Source: Latrodectus hesperus (lineage: Eukaryota > Arthropoda > Arachnida > Araneae > Theridiidae). From it: a stretch of 64,000 nucleotides of DNA. The translations under genes were made by a program, and so were the position numbers. The notes below the pieces were generated by a model. The model searched no databases, was not told where the DNA came from, and was given only the letters and a program-made list of their open reading frames with translations. The stretch lies in assembly GCA_037975125.1 (NCBI GenBank), contig CM075852.1:5177445-5241444 (forward strand), given 5' to 3'. Position 1 is the first letter of the stretch; the number at the start of each line of letters is the position of its first letter. Below, piece after piece: positions 1 through 16,934 of this stretch.

Positions 1-744
<744 letters not shown>

Positions 745-2809
745 ACGAATAACCACGGCATAAATCCATTTATTTTATCAAATTATAATTGTTTAAAAAT
801 ATGTTATCATAACGTTTAAGGATTATCATTCCTATTCTCTTGCAACATAATTTTATGTCATAACCATTTTAAATATGTTATAACATTTTTCAGATATAAG
901 CAAAGAAAATATTCCATTATATTAACCAAATATTTCGACAAAATAATTTCTATATATTTTCTTCTTTGTCAGAACCACAAATATTAATTTACATCTGTTT
1001 TATTACAACAAATATGTATTTATGTACGTGCACTTCCAAAAAATATCTATTTATTAATCTAAATAATGAATCACACAGAGAAGAGAGCTACTATCTTCTC
1101 TACATAATTTTTAGAGAATTGGCTAATATAATTCTATGTTTTAATAACTTATTTCAAGAACATTAGCAGTTGGATTGATAAAAAAAATTATGACCCGAAG
1201 ATGTAAGCAATATTGTTTTGATATATTCATAACTCGTTTTCTTTCCAGATGAGAACACAGCAGAAATAATTTTCGAGAGTAAATTTAGAATAAAATAATA
1301 AAGATATTAATTTAATCAATCTTTATATCTGTTTTATTAAATACATATTTAGCTTATTTGCACACAATTTTCATAATAAAAACATATTAAATACATTAAA
1401 ACGCAAATTCTTCCATTTGCCTGAAAGTGAAATATAACAACTTTATGGTTAATGAACTGAATGTGTGTTTATAAATAAAATATCAATAGTTGTTATTGCC
1501 TATTAAAGGAAATAATCATTTTTATAAAAATTAAAATTTGAGTTATAATTTTATGAAAAAGTTTCAAGTCATATTATGAGAACTACAAAATTTAGTCCTT
1601 TGAGTTAGGATTCAACCATACAAATAAGTTTTTATAAAGACTCAATTCTGTATAATTTCAAAATATTATTTTTTTTAATTAACGCTTTTCAACAAAAGCT
1701 TTTTTCGAAGTTTCATACTTAAATTATTTGTTTATACCGTTAACGGGGTATTTAATCTTCCAAAACTTTTTGTAACAAGTTTTCCTTGCATTCTGCAACT
1801 TAAATTTACTATTTAATTTTTATTTGCAACTATTGTAGCTTTAAAGAAACACAAAAAATTGAACAACACACATTCTTGTAACACATTATTTAAAAAGGAC
1901 TCTTTGCATTTCAAGCTTTAATCCAGGCAATCGTTCCATTCGAGTTTCTGTTTGTAAACATATTCATATGTATCTGTCCATTAAAATTTTATAAGCATTC
2001 ATATATATCTATATAGTAAAAATCTAGTAAACATATTCATACATATATTATGATAAGCATATTCTAACTCATTTTACCAAGGAGACATTTTTTTCTAATC
2101 AAGAAAACTATTATTTTTAATACATATTTTTCCAACCAAGTGTCATTCACTTTATTTAACATGTATTTTATACTTTTTGTTCAAAAATTGTTTTTTAAAA
2201 CTTTGTTTGTAAAATGTAGATGACTTAATTTCTTGCATTTGATAGGTATAATAAATTATAGCGTATAAGATCACTCTGTTATAAATGTAATCATATATTT
2301 TTAAATATTTTTATTTATTTAAGCAGATAAGGAACTCTTAAATACAAGATATAGTTAATTTTCAATATTTTAAAGTTAGTATGCAATTAATCATGTAATC
2401 AATATAAGTAAACATGCTAAAAAGTTACATTTTTTAAGGGTAATATATTTATCATCATTAATTTCTTTTAAATTTCGATCCATCATTTTCTCAATTATAT
2501 CCAAGATGTTAAGTCAATTTAAAAGCTGAAGCATTATGTGTCTCTATTTAACGAAATACATTTCACAGAAAATAATTATTTAATTTAAGAACATTATCTT
2601 TTTTCTTGTCAGCTTCATATAAATATATTAAAAATCCATTAATAACAAGCGTTTTAAATTGTATACCATTAATAATCCTTGGACATTATGAAATAATTTC
2701 TAGAGTTGAAAACTTTTAAAACTAATTATTGGAAATTTCCAAGTAAAGCACAGAAACTAATTTAATACCGAACTAAAACAAGACTTATTATAATTTACAG
2801 ATTTCGAGA
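745..2809. other. AT-rich intergenic sequence
   Basis: No coding region or RNA gene recognised. Short open frames (for example 966-1166) have low-complexity I/L/N/Y/F-rich products with no family resemblance, as expected by chance in AT-rich DNA. Confidence 0.6.
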
Positions 2810-3110
2810 GAGTGTTACTTTGCTCCCTGCAGATCCCTTCCTAACCCGCACAAGTGTTCGTGATTAATATGGAACAAATTACATAGCTCCACCCTGTTTA
2901 TCCTGCGTTTGTCCCCTTGGCTTGACCCAGCCACCTTTCACAAACACCGGGAGGTGTTTTCCAGCGTTCCCGGCTAATTACTCACTTATTGTTCCCTCGT
3001 TCATTGTTATCTCCGAAAGAGAAATTGACACTTAACCACAGTGTACGAAAATTGGTCGTGAAATAGGATATAGCTGTAGCTGTCAGAAGGAAAGTTTCCA
3101 AAACTTTCGT
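2810..3110. other. GC-rich island, candidate conserved non-coding element
   Basis: About 240 bases (2821-3060) are near 45-50% G+C by hand count, and 2881-3000 exceeds 50%, in a background of about 25%. No long open frame crosses the island. It contains homeodomain-type CTAATTA and ATTA cores and a perfect 7-bp hairpin (AAACACC, loop GGGA, GGTGTTT; 2942-2959). Read on the minus strand, a short ATG frame (MNEGTI) runs into GTGAGT, a good splice donor, so a small first exon is an alternative. The sharp boundary with the desert suggests selection or a foreign origin; the sequence alone cannot separate these. Confidence 0.35.
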
Positions 3111-4619
<1,509 letters not shown>

Positions 4620-5345
4620 ATATTCAAGAAATAACAATTCTTCGACCATAAGGACCAATCTATGATAATGAGTCAGTCTCAAGGCACTCATTGAATAAGG
4701 GATCAAATATATTTTTAAGTGAGAAATTTGATTAAAATATTTGGTCTATGAGGCAGATGAACAATTTATTTGGGAAAAATTTTGTATAATACGGGCCACT
4801 TATAATCATGCACCATCTTGATAAAATTATCCTTTTTGGACATAGGTAAATATTTATACTTTTGCAGAAAATAATTAAGTTGGTATTAAAAAGAAGAACA
4901 TGACTTGAATTAGCAAAACAGCAATGAGCATTGTAAAAAATGCTGTTAGAGTAAAAAGTAAGTGGTTTTTGCACCAGCATGCTTCTCTGTTCCTAAAAAA
5001 ATGCCCATGCAAATCCATAATATCACTTTTAGAGACTATTCAGAATGATGAGGTTGAAGACACGCGGCCTATGTGCTCTCGCCGGAATGTCAAAAAACAT
5101 GAATTTGGCCCGCTTGGTTCTGAAATCAAAACCAAGGCTCATCTGAAAAGAGAAATAACGCCATTATTGAGTCTAACTTCATCATTGATCCCTTCACTGA
5201 TTTGTTTGTAAAATAGGATTAAAAGAAGCCCATTTAATATTAGCCTAAGTATGCTGCTGCATCCGTTGTAGAGCAGTTTGGGAATATTCTTATTTCTACA
5301 AGCAATACAATTCTTTATTTCAGGTCTCATGAAACATGGTATTAT
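4620..5345. other. Unassigned island with a 95-codon open frame
   Basis: This region is less AT-rich than its surroundings and holds a plus-strand frame at 4924-5211. Its 95-residue product is basic (for example the runs SRRNVKKHEF and KTKAHLKREI), has no signal peptide, and matches no family I recognise. An AG lies just upstream of the ATG (acceptor-like), but a strong donor-like GTAAGT also falls inside the frame near 4956, which argues against a simple exon. A minus-strand frame (4732-4980) overlaps the left part and looks like a shadow. It could be an old transposon fragment or part of a host exon. I would not annotate a protein without transcript or homology evidence. Confidence 0.2.
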
Positions 5346-8266
<2,921 letters not shown>

Positions 8267-8439
8267 TATGATTAAAAGTTCTTTGCTTTAATAAAATAAG
8301 CAATTACCTTGAAAGCTTTCCCATTTGGCTTCTGACCAAAAATAATTTTCTAGTTTTATAATAGTAAACTACTGAACTTAAGTCAAATGACTAAAGATCA
8401 AGACAACTTTTGCTGTGTTTTGCTATAATTTAGATTCGT

Positions 8440-8910
8440 AGACAGTTTAGCCTTGCATTCTTCCTTTCAGGCCCACAAAGGGAATGAAAGCTTACCGGCA
8501 AGTTAAACTAATCGCTATAGAACCTAGTTTCCAATAAAGTATTTTGAAGGTGACGTATGTCAAAAATTACGACAAATCGATCTGACGTCTACAGAAAAAC
8601 GTCCCTAAGATTTCAATTTAAACGTCTTAGAGATTAGGATTTTGATAAATATCGTTGTCCTCTATTTTTTTTCTTACTTGTTTCGACTACTCGAGAAGTG
8701 GGAAGATTTATGGCTCTTTTCGGAAGTAAAGTTTCGTGTATACCATCTTTCCCAAACTGAAATGCCATCCATAACGGTGGTGGTAAATGACATCTTTTTT
8801 CTTCTTAACAATTTCGTAGTGAAAGAAAATCTAGGTCGGCCGATTTGAATTTGGAATTCCATGATCGATGCATTGCGAAATAAAAAAATTAATATTCGGC
8901 TTGCCATAAT
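8440..8910. other. Unassigned GC-richer island
   Basis: The segment has markedly more G+C than its neighbours. Overlapping short frames exist on both strands (8642-8848 plus, 8674-8907 minus); neither product resembles a known family. A plausible polypyrimidine tract plus CAG acceptor lies near 8470 on the plus strand, but the frame after it stays open only about 20 codons. Candidates are an old repeat or a conserved non-coding block. Confidence 0.25.
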
Positions 8911-11264
8911 ATTTAAGGAAATCGAAATAATTTAATTTAATATTTTATTACTATTAAGTAAGTAGCATGAGCATTTTTATATCGAAAATGTATAAAAATT
9001 AGAACTAATATTGAATAATTTCGCGAAAATTATTTTGCGAAATCTAGGGTTTAAATATTTAAAGAACTAGGAAAGCTAAGTACAAGCACGTTTTTAAAAG
9101 ATTCAAAATTCCTTAAATGTAATTTTTTTATAAGAATATAAATTTTAAACATAATTTTAATGAATAATGCTTAAATAATGTGGAAAGCATAAGAATAATA
9201 ATAAATAATTTTAAAAATTCGGAGATACGGGAAAATTAAATCATGCAATGTTTAATGAATTATATTTAAAAATTAATTTAATCCTCAATCAAAGAGTCCA
9301 TAGCATAAATACTAAATTGTTATTGGAAGTTAAACAGCTCTAAACGAGAATGCATACTCTGTAAATCCTATAAGAAATAAATGGATCTAAGATGATGTAA
9401 TCTAGAAACCCAGTCTGTAATTAGTCTGTAATATAATATTATACAGTAATAGTATTAAATGTCTCCCCCACAAAACCTCAAATGGAATCAACTACAAAAC
9501 ATTTAGAAAATTTCTACTATGGTCTACACCATTTATGAATCTCAAATAAATATTTTATAAGAATTTAAATCACAATACGTACATCTGTAAAGATTAAGCT
9601 ACTTGCGTTTATGGGAATGTTCGTCACAATGATAATTTCTATTTTGGTTAAAAGTATAAAGTTGTCAGATGTTCAATAAAATGCAAATCCTACAGCAGTT
9701 AATATCCATATTAAAATTAAAATCCTATGGATTATTGGCATATCCAAAGAATATCAAAAGTAGTTCAATAAGATTTCTTGAATATCATTTACACATTAAT
9801 TGCACAAAAGACCTAAAATTATTTAGTAAACTATTGGACTAACAGACACATGATTAAAGATTTAATAAAGTATATTCCCTCTAAGTCATCCACTTCATAT
9901 ATTTGATCAAGTAATAAGAACTTGAAAATCAGGAGTGTCCTTTTCAAATAATTGATTTCGGATATAATATATTTTTCTTTTTAAAATTATTCAAATAAGT
10001 TTCCTTGCAAATATGCGATGTTGAAAGTAAATAATCTATGAAAATACTTTTGTGTTCATTCTTGATGAGACATAAATATTATATTTCCATATAAAGTGAT
10101 CTTACAAATATGAAACTCATCTTCCACTTTCCTTAAAGTATGATCTTCTTCTATCCTTGAATTCCTTCTGAACAAACATTGCCTATTCTTGTCCTTTTTT
10201 GCTCACTTAAATCAAATAAATAAATAAATGTCTGTTTTCTGGCATATTTCATGTGCTGCAGTAAGTTTCCATCAATGAAAAGAATTTATGTTCACCAAAC
10301 TTCTTTCTATCTGGCCTTTATTCATCAATTGTTATATTTTTAACAAATTCTAAAATATTCTGTATACAGTTTTCTTTTTTACACATTATTTTTAATACAT
10401 CTGAAATAAAGTATTTGTTTACAGTCTTAAAGATTGGTGTACCTTAAATCATCCACTTCATATATTCTTCATCCACTTCATATTAAAGATTGGTGTTATA
10501 TAGAATTGCAAATATTTAACAGCTTTTAACAACATATCCCAACCCATATTCTCAGTGAAAAATTTACTTTCCAGAACAATATTTATTTTTATACAAAAGT
10601 ACACATAACTCTTGTAACCAAAGCTCAACGAATATGTACAGCAGATTAATTAACTATTTAATAGCTTTTAACACATTCATTTAAACATTGGTTTTCCCAC
10701 ATAAAATGCATTTTTTAATATCATGCAATATTTTTTATTTATAAACCATCTTCACGTGTTACTTGAATGGTACTTACATAATTTATTTTTCTGTGTTTAA
10801 GAAGTTAGACTAATCATTTATCCATTAAGAACTATTCAAAATATATTGTAAGGAATAGGTTCCTACAGAAAATATTCTGTTAGGAACGTTTTAACATAAA
10901 ATTATTAAATGGTAGGAATTGGATAGAGCATCCACATAAAATATTTCATTTGAATGAAGATATATCTTTAAAATGCCATTCAAAATTTTTAATGTATTTT
11001 GTTTTGATATATTTTTCCATATATCAAAACTGATACTTATATTCAAAGAAATTAATAGTTATAAAATATGTAAGCCTGTAAGTATCCACATTATCCTAAA
11101 CAAAATTAAATTGTTCTATTGAAAATCGCACTTCTACATAAACGCACATTGAGATTACGTTTAAGAATTCCAAATTGGGATTTTTATTCTTCTTTATAAT
11201 TTTTCATTAAAGGATTGCTTTTTCCACCAAGGAAAATATTCACATATTCATATAATAATAAATT

Positions 11265-11268
<4 letters not shown>
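8911..11268. other. AT-rich intergenic sequence with scattered short repeats
   Basis: No gene recognised. The 14-mer CATCCACTTCATAT occurs at 9887, 10450 and 10470; the last two belong to a small local duplication bounded by two copies of TTAAAGATTGGTGT. Otherwise featureless. Confidence 0.45.

Positions 11269-11301
<33 letters not shown>
11269..11301. repeat. Short (TA)n microsatellite
   Basis: About 16 uninterrupted TA units flanked on both sides by AATAAATTTT-like sequence. Confidence 0.9.
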
Positions 11302-11304
<3 letters not shown>

Positions 11305-11559
11305 AATTTTAATTGCAAAATAATTTTTCTATACATTTCCGTAAAACAAATATTTTTATACTTTATTACAATAATTCCCTTTTAAATTTTTCACATTTAA
11401 ATGTTTTTACGGGAACAAATCAATGCCTTACAAGATAGTAATTTTATAAAGTCATTGGTATCTCTTTGAAAAACTGAAGGATTATTACTTTTCAATGTAT
11501 ATAAATAGTTTAGTTTAACTAAAACAGAGCAGCAAAGTTTACAGGAAAACACTCTTATC

Positions 11560-11960
11560 TTAAGAAGAGAAGTGTTCATAGAAGTGAGAAAATATCAGCA
11601 TGTATTCCCATAAGCTACATATGACCATAAAAATAGTCAATTTTTCTCTCACGATATCTACCAGGGCAACAAAGTGAAAGTCAGAAAGATGAAACAAGAA
11701 ACCGAAACAGAGCGTAAGAAAAATTGTCCATGGTGGTTTAGGATAAAGAAAGAGGGAGGAAATGGAAGAAATATGAGTGGATATATTCTTAGAAAGTGCA
11801 ATCCATATTTTACAGTAGCTCTCACACTTCAAAAATAAAGAAAAGTGAATGCTTTTCCTGAGAAATGATCTGGTTGGCAAGACTGCTTTGTGGTCTAGTT
11901 TACTGTAAGAATCCCCATTTTTATGTTAAAAATAAAGGGGTAGTTGAATAGTGACAGAAT
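11560..11960. other. Purine-rich unassigned island, open on both strands
   Basis: The plus strand is purine-rich. A minus-strand ATG frame (11560-11880, 106 codons) gives a Phe/Leu/Ser-rich product. A plus-strand frame of about 69 codons without an early ATG reads through the same DNA, with a Lys/Glu-rich stretch (VKVRKMKQETETERKK). I recognise neither. The minus frame is probably a composition shadow of the purine-rich strand. It could be a decayed repeat or a fragment of an exon. Confidence 0.2.
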
Positions 11961-12707
11961 GTATGCATCATAAAAGGGAGGTCACAATCAAGGGTACAAA
12001 TATTTTTTCTATTATTCTATTTTCTCCTTTTTTCTACTGTTATTGAAAATCTAGCGCTCAGAAATATTTTCTGTATTTTGGAGTTGAGTGAAGAATTCAT
12101 AAAATTGGCGGTTTCTCAAAAGAATTGTGATATTTTAAGAAAATGGTGAAAGTAATATGACATTGCCAAAAGTAGGTTAATAGTAGTTCGCAAAAAATTT
12201 GTAGAGCTTATTTTTTCCTATCTGAAAAACATTTCGAAGTTTCAATTCATTATAAGTGTTTTCGTATCGTGAAATATCGTTAACCTATTTATAGTTACTG
12301 CTGTTTCATCTGAAGTGTGAATTTCACAGAAGCATGGAAAAAATACAAATTTTAAGACTTTTATGATTAATTGAAAATTAATAATAAGATCTTATGGGCA
12401 CATTTTAAATAAAAATTTAAGTATTCGCTTAAATATTTTAATAATACACAAATTTCATTTTTAAACCGAGTTTGACATATTTGTACTGTTTGTGCTGACT
12501 TTTGATATGTTTTAAGCAATTATGCATCGTGAGAGATAATTATATATTCTTAGTTTTCACACAAAGATCAGTGGTAATGAAATCTCGTAAGTGACTATAA
12601 TGTAATATTTGTTTCATTATTAATATGGCAGTTATGGAATTTTGATTACTATGAGCAATATGTTAGAAGCATAATACATGACTAATCAATCAGACTGTAT
12701 TTTGTAT
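11961..12707. other. AT-rich intergenic sequence
   Basis: Nothing identifiable; plain AT-rich sequence leading to the satellite locus. Confidence 0.5.
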
Positions 12708-13011
12708 GTCAATAACACTTTTCGGAATACCTACCTTTAACTTAAAACATAACGCTTTTCTTACAGTAAATTTTTATCAAATACAAAAAACAAAATCACA
12801 TGAAATTAACAGAAATTTTTTTATAATGATCTATATTTCATAGTTATTTAATAATTTGACTTTCATCTAAGTCAATAAAATTCTTCTGAATACTGACATT
12901 TAACACAACACATGACAATTTCTTTCAGTAAATATTAATCAAATACAAAAAGAAGAAAAAATTAAATTCACCAAGCAATCTTTACAACGATTTGATTTAT
13001 GTAGACTAAAT
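12708..13011 (+). repeat. Diverged tandem duplication, period about 163 bp
   Basis: Two segments beginning GTCAATAA at 12708 and 12871 align along most of their length. Shared anchors in the same order include GAATAC, TTTAAC, a CAGTAAAT-like block and ATCAAATACAAAAA. They differ by many substitutions, so this is an old duplication, in contrast to the nearly identical satellite that begins directly after it. Confidence 0.6.
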
Positions 13012-13451
13012 TTTCACAGCTTAAGCTATTTTTCATGAATTCAAATTGGGATAATTATTTATTTAACTCTGCATGATGTAACAGTTCAGTAAAATTGATA
13101 TCTATGATGCGTTTCTTTCTTGCCATTATAATTTTATTAATAAGTGGTAAATTAATATTACTAAAATGATATTAAAATAACTTATATGAATACCACCACT
13201 AATACTTCTTATATTTATGCAATATTTAAATTTTCACAGCTTAAGTTATTTTTCATGAATTCAAATTGGGATAATTATTTATTTAACTCTGCATGATGTA
13301 ACAGTTCAGTAAAATTGATATCTATGATGCGTTTCTTTCTTGCCATTATAATTTTATTAATAAGTGGTAAATTAATATTACTAAAATGATATTAAAATAA
13401 CTTATATGAATACCACCACTAATACTTCTTATATTTATGCAATATTTAAAT
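13012..13451 (+). repeat. 220-bp satellite, block 1 (two units)
   Basis: Two complete 220-bp units start at 13012 and 13232, each opening with TTTCACAGCTTAAG and closing with ATATTTAAAT. The first carries a T-to-C change (TTAAGCTATT in place of TTAAGTTATT), the only difference I noticed. The unit is about three quarters A+T. Because 220 is not a multiple of three it cannot encode a repeated peptide in one frame, and no long frame is present. Confidence 0.95.
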
Positions 13452-13682
13452 GTAATACATCTTTGATTTGCCTTATACGTTTCTCGCCTATAAATATTAT
13501 TTCATTGTTTTATGGAAATTTAATCTTCAAAATAATATATATTTCAATATTCAATTCAGTATAATAAAAATAACATAGTTAATTAGGCTCCATTCATTAC
13601 GTTTACTGATTTATTATAATACATATAATGAATGAATTTTTCGAGATAAATTGCATATATATTCAGAAGAACTTTAATTATC
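13452..13682 (+). repeat. Duplicated satellite flank, copy A
   Basis: Starts GTAATACATCTTTG right after block 1 and runs to ACTTTAATTATCTGAAT. The same segment recurs at 16521-16751 with only three substitutions that I could see, an offset of exactly 3,069 bases. Here it runs directly into an incomplete satellite unit; in copy B it runs into unique sequence. Confidence 0.93.
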
Positions 13683-16520
13683 TGAATTCAAATTGGGATA
13701 ATTATTTATTTAACTCTGCATGATGTAACAGTTCAGTAAAATTGATATCTATGATGCGTTTCTTTCTTGCCATTATAATTTTATTAATAAGTGGTAAATT
13801 AATATTACTAAAATGATATTAAAATAACTTATATGAATACCACCACTAATACTTCTTATATTTATGCAATATTTAAATTTTCACAGCTTAAGTTATTTTT
13901 CATGAATTCAAATTGGGATAATTATTTATTTAACTCTGCATGATGTAACAGTTCAGTAAAAATTGATATCTATGATGCGTTTCTTTCTTTGCCATTATAA
14001 TTTTATTAATAAGTGGTAAATTAATATTACTAAAATGATATTAAAATAACTTATATGAATACCACCACTAATACTTCTTATATTTATGCAATATTTAAAT
14101 TTTCACAGCTTAAGTTATTTTTCATGAATTCAAATTGGGATAATTATTTATTTAACTCTGCATGATGTAACAGTTCAGTAAAATTGATATCTATGATGCG
14201 TTTCTTTCTTGCCATTATAATTTTATTAATAAGTGGTAAATTAATATTACTAAAATGATATTAAAATAACTTATATGAATACCACCACTAATACTTCTTA
14301 TATTTATGCAATATTTAAATTTTCACAGCTTAAGTTATTTTTCATGAATTCAAATTGGGATAATTATTTATTTAACTCTGCATGATGTAACAGTTCAGTA
14401 AAATTGATATCTATGATGCGTTTCTTTCTTGCCATTATAATTTTATTAATAAGTGGTAAATTAATATTACTAAAATGATATTAAAATAACTTATATGAAT
14501 ACCACCACTAATACTTCTTATATTTATGCAATATTTAAATTTTCACAGCTTAAGTTATTTTTCATGAATTCAAATTGGGATAATTATTTATTTAACTCTG
14601 CATGATGTAACAGTTCAGTAAAATTGATATCTATGATGCGTTTCTTTCTTGCCATTATAATTTTATTAATAAGTGGTAAATTAATATTACTAAAATGATA
14701 TTAAAATAACTTATATGAATACCACCACTAATACTTCTTATATTTATGCAATATTTAAATTTTCACAGCTTAAGTTATTTTTCATGAATTCAAATTGGGA
14801 TAATTATTTATTTAACTCTGCATGATGTAACAGTTCAGTAAAATTGATATCTATGATGCGTTTCTTTCTTGCCATTATAATTTTATTAATAAGTGGTAAA
14901 TTAATATTACTAAAATGATATTAAAATAACTTATATGAATACCACCACTAATACTTCTTATATTTATGCAATATTTAAATTTTCACAGCTTAAGTTATTT
15001 TTCATGAATTCAAATTGGGATAATTATTTATTTAACTCTGCATGATGTAACAGTTCAGTAAAATTGATATCTATGATGCGTTTCTTTCTTGCCATTATAA
15101 TTTTATTAATAAGTGGTAAATTAATATTACTAAAATGATATTAAAATAACTTATATGAATACCACCACTAATACTTCTTATATTTATGCAATATTTAAAT
15201 TTTCACAGCTTAAGTTATTTTTCATGAATTCAAATTGGGATAATTATTTATTTAACTCTGCATGATGTAACAGTTCAGTAAAATTGATATCTATGATGCG
15301 TTTCTTTCTTGCCATTATAATTTTATTAATAAGTGGTAAATTAATATTACTAAAATGATATTAAAATAACTTATATGAATACCACCACTAATACTTCTTA
15401 TATTTATGCAATATTTAAATTTTCACAGCTTAAGTTATTTTTCATGAATTCAAATTGGGATAATTATTTATTTAACTCTGCATGATGTAACAGTTCAGTA
15501 AAATTGATATCTATGATGCGTTTCTTTCTTGCCATTATAATTTTATTAATAAGTGGTAAATTAATATTACTAAAATGATATTAAAATAACTTATATGAAT
15601 ACCACCACTAATACTTCTTATATTTATGCAATATTTAAATTTTCACAGCTTAAGTTATTTTTCATGAATTCAAATTGGGATAATTATTTATTTAACTCTG
15701 CATGATGTAACAGTTCAGTAAAATTGATATCTATGATGCGTTTCTTTCTTGCCATTATAATTTTATTAATAAGTGGTAAATTAATATTACTAAAATGATA
15801 TTAAAATAACTTATATGAATACCACCACTAATACTTCTTATATTTATGCAATATTTAAATTTTCACAGCTTAAGTTATTTTTCATGAATTCAAATTGGGA
15901 TAATTATTTATTTAACTCTGCATGATGTAACAGTTCAGTAAAATTGATATCTATGATGCGTTTCTTTCTTGCCATTATAATTTTATTAATAAGTGGTAAA
16001 TTAATATTACTAAAATGATATTAAAATAACTTATATGAATACCACCACTAATACTTCTTATATTTATGCAATATTTAAATTTTCACAGCTTAAGTTATTT
16101 TTCATGAATTCAAATTGGGATAATTATTTATTTAACTCTGCATGATGTAACAGTTCAGTAAAATTGATATCTATGATGCGTTTCTTTCTTGCCATTATAA
16201 TTTTATTAATAAGTGGTAAATTAATATTACTAAAATGATATTAAAATAACTTATATGAATACCACCACTAATACTTCTTATATTTATGCAATATTTAAAT
16301 TTTCACAGCTTAAGTTATTTTTCATGAATTCAAATTGGGATAATTATTTATTTAACTCTGCATGATGTAACAGTTCAGTAAAATTGATATCTATGATGCG
16401 TTTCTTTCTTGCCATTATAATTTTATTAATAAGTGGTAAATTAATATTACTAAAATGATATTAAAATAACTTATATGAATACCACCACTAATACTTCTTA
16501 TATTTATGCAATATTTAAAT
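13683..16520 (+). repeat. 220-bp satellite, block 2 (about 12.9 units)
   Basis: The block begins inside a unit (unit base 25, TGAATTC), giving a 196-bp partial copy. One 222-bp unit follows from 13879, with one extra A and one extra T. Then come eleven units of exactly 220 bp starting at 14101 and every 220 bases to 16301. The eleven look identical by eye. Such homogeneity means very recent amplification or gene conversion, or an assembly artefact. Known mechanisms are unequal crossover, replication slippage, or rolling-circle amplification with reintegration. No coding capacity is seen. Confidence 0.96.
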
Positions 16521-16751
16521 GTAATACATCTTTGATTTGCCTTATACGTTTCTCGCCTATAAATATTATTTCATTGTTTTATGGAAATTTAATCTTCAAA
16601 ATAATATGTATTTCAATATTCAATTCAATATAATAAAAATAACATAGTTAATTAGGCTCCATTCATTACGTTTACTGATTTATTATAATACATATAATGA
16701 ATGAATTTTTCGAGATAAATTGCAGATATATTCAGAAGAACTTTAATTATC
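16521..16751 (+). repeat. Duplicated satellite flank, copy B
   Basis: About 99% identical to copy A at 13452-13682. It ends at CTGAATCAATTGG and continues into single-copy sequence, so it probably represents the ancestral right flank of the array. Confidence 0.93.
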
Positions 16752-16934
16752 TGAATCAATTGGAATCAAAACTTATTCGGATAATTGGATTTTTTAAAAA
16801 ATGATCTTTAATTACCCTATGTTGAAAAGGGAGGAAAACTACATATTTTAAAAAATAATTTTATGAAAATGCAACACTTTTGCATGTTAAGGTACTTTCA
16901 AGTGCTGAAAATTAATATAGTGTACATGTACATT

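Noticed and set aside
9440..11260. Decayed C2H2 zinc-finger array on the minus strand
   Set aside because: A few Cys/His-containing snatches (for example CILCGKTNV) appear, but there is no 84-bp periodicity and no linker motif, so chance cannot be excluded.
13012..16520. CRISPR-like array
   Set aside because: Units are contiguous 220-bp tandem copies without distinct spacers, in a eukaryotic transposon-rich context with no cas genes.
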